Shown piece by piece: positions 55,561 through 63,291 of a stretch of 64,000 nucleotides of DNA. Source of the stretch: Treponema sp. (lineage in GTDB: Bacteria; Spirochaetota; Spirochaetia; Treponematales; Breznakiellaceae); NCBI GenBank assembly GCA_031265435.1, contig JAISCR010000104.1, positions 1-64,000 on the forward strand, given 5' to 3'. How positions within the stretch are numbered: the first letter of the stretch is position 1; every line of letters begins with the position of its first letter. The position numbers and the translations under genes were made by a program. The notes beneath the pieces were generated by a model. The model was not told the DNA's origin and ran no database searches. It worked only from the letters and a program-made list of their open reading frames with translations.

Positions 55561-57089
55561 TAAAACTCTTGATTGTAGATGATGAAGCGGTTATCCGCCG
55601 CGGTCTGCAACATTCAATTAATTGGGAAGAATACGGCATTACCGTTATCGGGGAAGCCAGAAGCGGTTCTGCGGTGCTGGAAAAATTCCAGGCCCTGCGG
55701 CCGGATATTATTATCAGCGATATCCGGATGGCCAACGGAGACGGTCTCATGATGACCAGGAACATTCTAAAGACCCTGCCGCAGGTGCGGATAATCCTTC
55801 TCTCCGGGTACAGCGATAAAGAGTATATGATGGAGGCCATTAAGCTGGGAGTTAAAGATTATCTTCTAAAACCGGCGGGTACCGAACAGATTGTCAAAAC
55901 CGTATTGAAACAGCGGGATGAAATTTTGCTTGAACGGCAAAGGGAGCAGCAAAATATCCGCATGGAAAATCTTATCAGCGAAAACATAGAAACCCTAAAG
56001 GTTCACTTTCTGGAAAAATTATTGAGCGGCGGACTATCGGTTCTCCGGGCGCAGGAGAATGCATCGTTGTTTCAAATCAATTTGCCCGGACCACGCTACT
56101 CTCTGTTTACGGTTGTACCGGAAGAGAAACGCTGCTGGGAACTGCTCCAGCTTATCAGCTGCAGGCTGGAACGGTACGATCCGGTCCTGGTTGCCCATAA
56201 AGACGGTGTTCTGGCGGCCATTCTCAATGTTACGGAAGATCTGAACCAGGCGGAACTCCAACCCCTGGCTGAACAAATCCGCGGAATGACCAGGCCGATG
56301 GTCATGCCCTGTTACGGAACGGCCTGTCAACTGGAAGAACTGCATAAACTGTACGCCGCATGCAGCGAAACCTCGGCCCGTTCAATTTGGTACGAAGGTC
56401 CCTGCCTTACCGCGGGGAAGGATTCTTCTTTTGAGACGCTGCCGGAGCTGAAACTGCTGGGGTTCGAACGCAATATTGTCCAGAATATACGCAGCGGTAA
56501 TTTTGCCGATCTGGCGGGGGAAATCGAAGAGCTGTTCGAACTCCTGGAACAAGTTAAGCCCGCCGACACACAGTTTAAAGAATTCTTTTTAAATCTCGGA
56601 CGTTCAATCCAGGTATTTAGTGAAAATAACGAGTTGTACTCCCGGTTCGAAGATCTCTTTAGCGGTCTCTACAGTCCCGGTGAAGTCAAAAATCTTCTTT
56701 TTTCAATCACCAACAATGACTATTCCCGGTATGGCCCCCAGGTAAGGAATGCCTTGAATTTTATGACAAAAAACTGCGCCGCCGATCTTTCTTTGGTGGA
56801 TCTGGCTGCCGAATTGTACATATCGCCGAGTTATCTCACCCGGCTTCTGAAGAGTAAAACCGGCCGGGGTTTCCATGAATGGCTGCATGTTATCCGCATC
56901 GGTAAGGCCAAAGAACTTCTGGAAAAGTCGGATCTGCGGCATTATGAAATCGCCGAACAGGTGGGATATAGTTCCTACAAAATATTCAGCGAGTACTTTA
57001 ACAAAATTGTCGGATGCAGTGCCCGCAGTTACCGGGAGACCGCGGGTTGCGGTTCAAAAATGTCCGCCGGAGAGGACGGAAGAATATAA
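55557..57089 (+). CDS. AraC-type response regulator, YesN type
   Basis: 510 residues: receiver domain with Asp55 (IIISDIRMANGDG), a long linker domain and a C-terminal double AraC helix-turn-helix (about 412-500, SPSYLTRLLKSKTGRGFHEWLHVIRIGKAKELL and EIAEQVGYSSYKIFSEYF). It would activate the divergent mannoside-use operon when phosphorylated by the coupled kinase. Confidence 0.92.
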   Translation: MIKLLIVDDEAVIRRGLQHSINWEEYGITVIGEARSGSAVLEKFQALRPDIIISDIRMANGDGLMMTRNILKTLPQVRIILLSGYSDKEYMMEAIKLGVKDYLLKPAGTEQIVKTVLKQRDEILLERQREQQNIRMENLISENIETLKVHFLEKLLSGGLSVLRAQENASLFQINLPGPRYSLFTVVPEEKRCWELLQLISCRLERYDPVLVAHKDGVLAAILNVTEDLNQAELQPLAEQIRGMTRPMVMPCYGTACQLEELHKLYAACSETSARSIWYEGPCLTAGKDSSFETLPELKLLGFERNIVQNIRSGNFADLAGEIEELFELLEQVKPADTQFKEFFLNLGRSIQVFSENNELYSRFEDLFSGLYSPGEVKNLLFSITNNDYSRYGPQVRNALNFMTKNCAADLSLVDLAAELYISPSYLTRLLKSKTGRGFHEWLHVIRIGKAKELLEKSDLRHYEIAEQVGYSSYKIFSEYFNKIVGCSARSYRETAGCGSKMSAGEDGRI

Positions 57090-57160
57090 AACTCCGGGAT
57101 GAATTCCTTTTATCGGCCCGGGCGGTTCCGGGATGTTTTAGGGAAAAAGGTGGTGCCCCT

Positions 57161-58333
57161 ATGATGTTATTAAAGCAAACGGATATTCTAAACTGTGGAG
57201 AGGCCGTAACGCCGCTTTACCTCCGCCAGAGAGATCATCTATACTATTGCAGAAGAGCAGGTCAGGTTGATACAACGAAGTATGGAAATAAAACGCAGGA
57301 GCAAAAGGCAAGACACAAAATGAGTATTAATAGCCCTCTGTTTGTAAATCCCGAAGCAAGCCGCCTCTTTTTCCGGGGAGTTGATCTATACCTGAAAGGC
57401 GATATTGACGAAGCTCTGGAAACATACACAAGGTCTATTATGCTTTATGACGGAATCAGCGATGCATTTCATAATCGCGGCTTGATATACGCAAGGAAAG
57501 GAATGTCTGAAGAAGCGATTGATGATTTTACCAGAACAATAGAATTAAGTCCTTGTTCTTTTAATGCCTTTTATAATCGTGGGCATGAATACCGAAAGCA
57601 GCGTCAATATGATAAAGCAAAACGTGACTATATAGAAGCGACGGCGTTGTACTACCCCGGCGAAGACGCTGAAAAAATTGTTGGTATTTTTACTGATAAC
57701 GAAAAAGCTGAGGCTGTAGAATTTGCGGTTACTATAATTAAAAATGGATTTTATTTGTGTGTTCAAGATGACTTACAGGATATTCTAATATCTCCAATGT
57801 ATTTTCGGGAAAGAGCGATACTCTTTTTTGACAGACTCCATACAGGAAAAACCATACTCCGCCATTTGAAGAATTATGGAGAACGTTATGAACTCCGTGT
57901 TGATACTGATTTTGATAGTATAGTGGATAACTGCGCAAAGCAGCATGGGACAGCCCTTCTTACTTCTTCTTTTGTGGAATGTGTCAGGGGAATGCAGGGT
58001 AAAAGCTATGAAACCAGGCCCGTCTCTTTTTCTCTTTATCTTGACAAAAAATTAGTTGCCGGGGATATAGGAATACAAACGGGCAGGATATATACAAGCT
58101 ATACCGGCTATCATGATCTGCCCTCATCCGGGACAGTCCAATTAATTTTAATGTCCCGCTGGCTTGAGCAAAACGCCTTTGCTTTCCTTGACTTGGGGCC
58201 TGGTCTAAGCGATTATAAAAAACGTTTAGGCGCTGTTGGAATGGAACATACCGTATTCAAGCAGCTTTTTCATCGGTGGACTGGTCCGCGAAAAGACAGC
58301 CGCCGCCTCTATCCCGCTCAGGGATTCTCGTAA
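57161..58333 (+). CDS. TPR protein fused to an Aat-like (Leu/Phe-tRNA-protein transferase) domain
   Basis: 390 residues. Residues about 62-155 contain three TPR repeats. Residues about 185-375 resemble Aat: SPMYFRERAILFF, then DTDFDSIVDNCAKQHGTALLTSSFVECVRGM, VSFSLYLDKKLVAGDIGIQTGRIYTSYTG, and FAFLDLGPG...KKRLGA. In E. coli Aat the catalytic Asp186 and Gln188 sit in IDCQ; here Asp344 is kept but Gln is Gly346, and the WWSPDPR and CGESMFS motifs are altered. A changed or lost activity is likely. Start: AAAGGTGG supports 57161; 57320 is an alternative. Base composition looks more A+T-rich than its neighbours, perhaps through transfer. Confidence 0.68.
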   Translation: MMLLKQTDILNCGEAVTPLYLRQRDHLYYCRRAGQVDTTKYGNKTQEQKARHKMSINSPLFVNPEASRLFFRGVDLYLKGDIDEALETYTRSIMLYDGISDAFHNRGLIYARKGMSEEAIDDFTRTIELSPCSFNAFYNRGHEYRKQRQYDKAKRDYIEATALYYPGEDAEKIVGIFTDNEKAEAVEFAVTIIKNGFYLCVQDDLQDILISPMYFRERAILFFDRLHTGKTILRHLKNYGERYELRVDTDFDSIVDNCAKQHGTALLTSSFVECVRGMQGKSYETRPVSFSLYLDKKLVAGDIGIQTGRIYTSYTGYHDLPSSGTVQLILMSRWLEQNAFAFLDLGPGLSDYKKRLGAVGMEHTVFKQLFHRWTGPRKDSRRLYPAQGFS

Positions 58334-60069
58334 CTCTTGTATAAAAACCTGCGTACCTTCTGCTGGGCATTTTTTTCGAAAGGCTCGGTGCGGAAAATAA
58401 AGTCGGTAATCTTCTTGTAGCCGGGAAGACCGCGGTTTATATTTTCAATTTCGGTCTTGATAAGCTTCCTGACAAACTCTTCGTCATGTTCCCTGCCCGG
58501 ATAATCCCCGGCGAGTATTTCAAAATTGGGAACCGTTACCGCCACTATCTGTTCGCCTCCGAAATCCTTCTCCTTGCGGCCGACCACGAGAATTTCACCG
58601 ATGACCCGTGAAGAGGAGAAATATTTTTCAATCTCTTCGGGGTAGATATTCTTGCCTCCCGAGCTTACGATGAGGTTCTTCTTCCTTCCGTTGATGTAGA
58701 TAAAACCGTCACTGTCCAGATAGCCCAGATCCCCTGTCTTGAGATAGCCGTCTTCGCCGAACATTTCTGTTGTGGCTTCGGGGTTTTCAAAGTACCCGAG
58801 CATGAGGGACGGCGACATTACCGCGATTTCCCCGCGGCCTTCCTCGTCCGCTTCGATTATCTTTACAAAGGTGTCTTTTACCGGGAGGCCCACAGATTCA
58901 TTGCGCCGGTGCCAGGGTGTGTTCACACTGATAAGGGGACTGTTCTCGCTCATGCCGTAACCGTGCACCATGTTGAAACCGAAGGAATCAAAAAAGTCGG
59001 CTGTTTTGGGATTGAGAGCCCCGCCCCCGGCTACCATTATCCGTATCGACGAAAGTTTTGCCTTTTTCCTGATGATGTAGAGCATCGCCCGCCCAAAATC
59101 AATCCGTCCCTTGTGCGCTTCGGCCAGGGAGATCTTCCTCAGCAGATTGAATACCGCCCTGAGGGGGAAGGGGAGTTCCTGGAAACCCTGGTTCAGGGCC
59201 ACCATGACTTTATCGTAGAGCAGGGGCACGGCAATGAGGAAGGTTCCTTTGGCGTCGTGTATATCATCCACTACCACTTTTCCCACCAGTTTTTCTACGA
59301 TGATCGTTCCGGCTCCCACCGTGAGGGGAGCGATGAAGGAACAGGTTGTGGGATAGGTATGGTGAAGGGGGAGCACATTGATAAAGCGATCCCATTCGTA
59401 TGCCCTCAGGGAGAGAATTGCCCCATTTACATTGGCGATGATCCCCCTGTGGGAGAGGGTAACGCCCTTGGCAAAACCCGTGGTACCGCTGGTAAAGACG
59501 ATGGAAACCGGATCTCTGCCGGCAATGGAGGAGGCGCCGGGAAGCGCCTGATTTTCGTTCCCCTGCCCAAAACTGTAGAAGGGGGTATCTTCATCTCCGC
59601 CGGAACCGTCCGCCTTGCTGACGCAGACTTTTACGGCAAGCCGCAGGTTTTCAGCCTCAAAGGAATCGACAAAGCTCTGTTTTCGCCCGGAATAGAAAAA
59701 AGCCCCGGCGCCGGTCATTTTGATGATATTGAGGCACTCTTTCTCCGAGACAAGAAAGTCAACCGGAACGATGACAAGCCCCGCTATTGCCGCTCCCATC
59801 CAGACCGCCATCCATTCGGGACGGTTTTCCGCCCAGAGAACTACCCTGTCTCCCTTGCCGAGACCCGCGGCCAGAAGTCCCCGGGCGATTCTGCGGCATT
59901 CACGGGCATACTTTGTATAGCTCCAAACGGTAAAATCCCTTTGCTTTCCTGCCCTGTAGAAGATGGCAGGATTGTCGGGAAACCGTTTTTCCCCGGCGTC
60001 CAGCCATTCAATAAAGTTCTGATTACTTATATCCGGCCAATCCGCCACATAGTCTTTGAATTTTAGCAT
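58318..60069 (-). CDS. Acyl-CoA synthetase (AMP-forming, long-chain type)
   Basis: 583 residues. The AMP-binding motif FTSGTTGFAKGVTLSH, GYGMSENSPL, YLKTGDLGYLDSDGFIYINGRKKNLI and the C-terminal catalytic-lid region ending KVRRFLY identify an ANL-superfamily enzyme of the long-chain fatty-acid class. It activates fatty acids to acyl-CoA or a related thioester. It ends convergently with the TPR-Aat gene, overlapping it by 16 bp, so no terminator separates them. Confidence 0.9.
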   Translation of the reverse strand: MLKFKDYVADWPDISNQNFIEWLDAGEKRFPDNPAIFYRAGKQRDFTVWSYTKYARECRRIARGLLAAGLGKGDRVVLWAENRPEWMAVWMGAAIAGLVIVPVDFLVSEKECLNIIKMTGAGAFFYSGRKQSFVDSFEAENLRLAVKVCVSKADGSGGDEDTPFYSFGQGNENQALPGASSIAGRDPVSIVFTSGTTGFAKGVTLSHRGIIANVNGAILSLRAYEWDRFINVLPLHHTYPTTCSFIAPLTVGAGTIIVEKLVGKVVVDDIHDAKGTFLIAVPLLYDKVMVALNQGFQELPFPLRAVFNLLRKISLAEAHKGRIDFGRAMLYIIRKKAKLSSIRIMVAGGGALNPKTADFFDSFGFNMVHGYGMSENSPLISVNTPWHRRNESVGLPVKDTFVKIIEADEEGRGEIAVMSPSLMLGYFENPEATTEMFGEDGYLKTGDLGYLDSDGFIYINGRKKNLIVSSGGKNIYPEEIEKYFSSSRVIGEILVVGRKEKDFGGEQIVAVTVPNFEILAGDYPGREHDEEFVRKLIKTEIENINRGLPGYKKITDFIFRTEPFEKNAQQKVRRFLYKSYENP

Positions 60070-60147
60070 AATGATATACTAAACGAAATTTAATTTTTTG
60101 TCAAAATAAACCTGCTCTATTTTATGGGATTGAAACAGGCTCATCTT

Positions 60148-61623
60148 TCATTCGACAGGGGCGAAGAGGCGGAAACCGTGTTTGCCGCTCTTTTTTACGG
60201 CGTACATGGCGGCATCCGCCTGCCGGATGATCTCATTGGCTTCCATTTTGCCCGAAGGATAGGGACAGGCGCCTATACTCACCCCGCATTTCACCGAGTG
60301 CTCCCGAAGCCGCCAGCGTTTTCCAAAACGGTCAAGGAGCAGATCCCGAATACCGTCGAGGTCTTTGGGTTCCCTGTCTTCCGTAATGATCACGAATTCA
60401 TCCCCGCCGTAGCGATAGGGCATACCCAGCGCATCCCGTTCGGTATAGAGCCATTCCCCAATCGAACGGAGTAGGGCGTCTCCGGTAAGGTGGCCCAGAG
60501 TGTCATTGGTTTTCTTGAAATCGTCCAGATCCATGAAGAGGAGGTAACCTCCCCGGCTCTCCGCGTGGGCTCTCTTGAGATTATCTTCCAGATCCTGAAT
60601 GAATTTCCTCCGGTTGGGAAGCCCGGTGAGGGTATCGTGTTCCGCCATTTTACGGATCAGCTCTTCGTTCTTCTTGTTTTCGGTAATATCGATGAAACTT
60701 ACCACATGGGCAAACCGCCCGTCTACCCAGCGGCAGGGAGTATCGAGAATATGGTACCAGGTATCGTTCTTTTCATCGTGGTAATCCCAGGCAAAAAGGC
60801 CGCCTTCTTCCTCCGGTATATCCCGGTTTTTCCGGGGACAGCTATCGCAGGGTTCTCCCACATTATTTCCCACGGGAAAGAGTTCCCAGCAGCGCTTTCC
60901 GATAACCTTCTTGCTGCCCCCGTAACGGGAAACGAGGGATTCATTGGCAAAGATCACCTCGCTGCTCTGGAAATCGCTTACATAGATGTCCAGCCCCGCG
61001 TTATCCACGATGTTTTTCATGGATTCAAGGGCATATTCAAGCCGTTTCTGGTAAACCCGCGTCTTTATATGGCCCGCAAGAACGGAAAGCACCGCGTCGG
61101 CGTCGTTTATCTCCCGTTTGGAGAGACGGATGGGCCGCCGGCGATCCATGAGACCTACAAAGGCAATAGGAAGCTGAGTTTCAAAGATAACCGGCACCAT
61201 GATCAGCGTCTTTGCGGAGAAAAACTCAAGGAATTTTGAGCCCATTTTGTTTTTTCTGGAGTTGAGGTAGACAATTTCCCCGGTCTGCCCTGTAAGAAGC
61301 TCAATATCCTTGCGGGAAAGGTAGTCTGAAAGAAGAAATTCATCCTTCAGGCTGGAAGCGCCATCGTGGATATAGCGTTCAATCAAATGGAAGACCTGTG
61401 AATGATCCGCCTCATAGACAAAACCCGAGTAAAAACCAAAAAAATCGCAGAGATCGCCCAAAATATCGATGATGGACTGGTAAGGGTCCCGGTACGCGGC
61501 AAGCTTCCGGAAGATCTTCACAAAGAGATCTTTTTCCTGTTCATCAATGGTTTTTTCTATATCCACAGTATAAATTCCTACTATAACATCGGAAAAATCA
61601 AGCCCCTCCATGAGGCTCTTCAT
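60148..61623 (-). CDS. GAF-PAS diguanylate cyclase
   Basis: 491 residues: a GAF-like domain (about 40-190), a PAS domain (about 200-315, with an unusual CDSCPRKN cysteine cluster at 259-266 that could bind a cofactor or metal) and a GGDEF domain with an intact GGDEF (406-410) and DLDDFKKTNDTLGH. The RxxD product-inhibition site is absent at the expected place. It should make cyclic-di-GMP in response to a cytoplasmic ligand. Divergent from the membrane protein gene. Confidence 0.88.
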   Translation of the reverse strand: MKSLMEGLDFSDVIVGIYTVDIEKTIDEQEKDLFVKIFRKLAAYRDPYQSIIDILGDLCDFFGFYSGFVYEADHSQVFHLIERYIHDGASSLKDEFLLSDYLSRKDIELLTGQTGEIVYLNSRKNKMGSKFLEFFSAKTLIMVPVIFETQLPIAFVGLMDRRRPIRLSKREINDADAVLSVLAGHIKTRVYQKRLEYALESMKNIVDNAGLDIYVSDFQSSEVIFANESLVSRYGGSKKVIGKRCWELFPVGNNVGEPCDSCPRKNRDIPEEEGGLFAWDYHDEKNDTWYHILDTPCRWVDGRFAHVVSFIDITENKKNEELIRKMAEHDTLTGLPNRRKFIQDLEDNLKRAHAESRGGYLLFMDLDDFKKTNDTLGHLTGDALLRSIGEWLYTERDALGMPYRYGGDEFVIITEDREPKDLDGIRDLLLDRFGKRWRLREHSVKCGVSIGACPYPSGKMEANEIIRQADAAMYAVKKSGKHGFRLFAPVE

Positions 61624-61662
61624 GAGTGGACGAGGATGATTTTTCGGTATATAGTGTTATCC

Positions 61663-62454
61663 ATGATTGGTTTTTTGATAAAGAAGAACTTCTTTGACCT
61701 CTGGGACAACATGTTCAGGGTTGCATTGCTCAATTTGGGCTTCTTTGCGCCCCTTGCCTTTACCCTTCTGCTTCCCAGCCTGCTTGCGGATATCCCCGTT
61801 CTCTCCCTTGCCGTGGTTCTTGCCGGCATCCTCTTATGCTGCGTATATCTGTCTACCGCGGCCCTCTGCCTCAAAACCGTTTCCGACAACGGCGGCTTCG
61901 GCTTCCGGGAATTTTTTGACAATCTCAAAACCGCCTGGCCCGCGGGCCTCGTGATGGGAGGCCTGGCTTTCCTTGTCTTTGCCATGGTCACCATGGTGAT
62001 CCCCTTCTACCTTCAGTTGAACAGCCTCGTCGGCCTCCTTCTGGCCTCGCTGATCTTCTGGACTATGGTGGTTGCCCTTCTTTCCCTCCAGTTCTTCTTT
62101 ACCGTCTGTTCCCGGCTTGAGCCCAAACTCTCCAAGGCCTTCAAGAAGTGTTTTATCATCTTTTTTGACAATCCCGGCTTCGCTTTCTTTACCTTTATCA
62201 GTACCGTATTTGTGATGGCGCTTTCCGCCCTCCTCGCCTTCCTCTTTCCCGGTTTCGCAGGAATGTTGCTCTACCAGGACGAAGCCCTGCGCCTGCGCCT
62301 CCTCAAATACGACTGGCTTGAAGCCAATCCCGAGGCCGTTTCTTCCGCGGGAAAGAAGAGGCCCCAGATCCCCTGGGACGCGATTCTTATTGATGAACGG
62401 GAGAGAACCGGCACCCGCACCCTGAAGAATTTTATTTTCCCCTGGAAGGATTAG
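61663..62454 (+). CDS. Conserved integral membrane protein of unknown function
   Basis: 263 residues with about five to six transmembrane helices (around 18-40, 45-68, 90-120, 125-150, 170-200) and a polar C-terminus ending in IPWDAILIDERERTGTRTLKNFIFPWKD. The overall plan recalls the YesL/DUF624 type of small membrane proteins, but I cannot assign it firmly. ATG 61663 is used; ATG 61636 is a possible earlier start with a GTGGA-like site. Confidence 0.65.
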   Translation: MIGFLIKKNFFDLWDNMFRVALLNLGFFAPLAFTLLLPSLLADIPVLSLAVVLAGILLCCVYLSTAALCLKTVSDNGGFGFREFFDNLKTAWPAGLVMGGLAFLVFAMVTMVIPFYLQLNSLVGLLLASLIFWTMVVALLSLQFFFTVCSRLEPKLSKAFKKCFIIFFDNPGFAFFTFISTVFVMALSALLAFLFPGFAGMLLYQDEALRLRLLKYDWLEANPEAVSSAGKKRPQIPWDAILIDERERTGTRTLKNFIFPWKD

Positions 62455-62542
62455 AAAACAATTTACTGCTGTACAATACCCCTTGTATAAAACTCTTAAA
62501 AATTTTATAGTAAGTGTTATCAAATCCAATAAGGAGTCCTAC

Positions 62543-62827
62543 ATGGCAGCAAAATTTGAAATTTTTATTGACCGGAAAAAACAATACCGGTTCCACCTCA
62601 AGGCAAGCAACGGGGAAACCATCGCCGCAAGCCAGGCGTATGATACCAAGGCGGCATGTATTAAGGGCATCAAATCGATTCAGAAGAATGCCCCTTCCGC
62701 CGCAATCATTGATCCCGAAGAAGCGGCAAAAAAGGCGGTCAAGGCCGCTCCCGCAAAGCGCGGCGGCAAGGCCGCCGTCGAAGCCAAAGAAAAGAAACCC
62801 CGGGGCCGCAAGCCCAAGACGGAATAG
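62543..62827 (+). CDS. YegP/DUF1508-like protein with basic tail and AT-hook
   Basis: 94 residues. Residues 4-58 match one DUF1508 module (KFEIFIDRKKQYRFHLKASNGETIAASQAY). The remainder is Lys/Ala-rich, histone-H1-like, and ends with PRGRKP (86-91), the classical AT-hook core. AAGGAG lies 6 bp before the ATG. The tail suggests DNA binding, perhaps as a nucleoid-associated protein. I know of no such tail on typical YegP proteins. Confidence 0.7.
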   Translation: MAAKFEIFIDRKKQYRFHLKASNGETIAASQAYDTKAACIKGIKSIQKNAPSAAIIDPEEAAKKAVKAAPAKRGGKAAVEAKEKKPRGRKPKTE

Positions 62828-62829
62828 TT

Positions 62830-63004
62830 TTCCGTATCGCCCGGTCAGGGCGAACACAAACTCCCGGTGTTCTTCAACGGTAAAGGTTTTATCCGCAATC
62901 TCGTCTTTGTAATGCGAAACCAGATGAATGGCGTAGGTGTTGCCCACCGCGAGCAGAACGATTGGTAGTACCATATAGAAGGAAGATGATTTTATCCGCG
63001 ACAT
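62830..63004 (-). pseudogene. Remnant of an RND/MMPL-type exporter
   Basis: On the minus strand the segment VLPIVLLAVGNTYAIHLVSHYKDEIADKTFTVEEHREFV is the RND-superfamily transmembrane segment 4 region (compare 'lP...ma.G..Y.IH....y.ee'). The similarity begins at 63004 and stops about 60 residues later, where the frame runs antisense into the YegP gene; no upstream or downstream exporter sequence is present. It is a short decayed fragment, next to a plus-strand RND adaptor gene. Confidence 0.55.
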
Positions 63005-63218
63005 TAACTGATGTAGCCAATAAAATGGGAGTAAAATATCAAGTTTATCAAAAACTTGAAAATCCTAGATTGGCAAATCCGACACTCAAAACCTTATAAA
63101 CGATTTTTGGCCGCTTACCGCTTTGTACCGTATAAATCCTGTAAAGAAGTTTCCTAAAAGTTAATATTCTGTTTATCCCCAGTTTATTCCTGCTCTTTAC
63201 CCTTTGGTATAGCTAAAA

Positions 63219-63239
63219 CCGGCCGCCGTTAGCGGCCGG
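63219..63239. promoter_or_regulatory. GC-rich palindrome upstream of the RND adaptor gene
   Basis: CCGGCCGC-cgtta-GCGGCCGG is a perfect 8+8 palindrome 53 bp before the adaptor ATG. It could be a regulator-binding site or a leader hairpin. No U-run is present. The rest of 63005-63291 shows no gene. Confidence 0.4.
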
Positions 63240-63291
63240 AAATGGCTATAGTACCGTCCTTTGGGCGCGAGTCGTTTTTACAGGAGTAATC

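Noticed and set aside
62432-63004. Minus-strand frame of 190 codons treated as one gene
   Set aside because: Only the first 60 or so residues resemble an RND pump. The rest runs antisense through the well-supported YegP-like gene, so only the remnant is listed.
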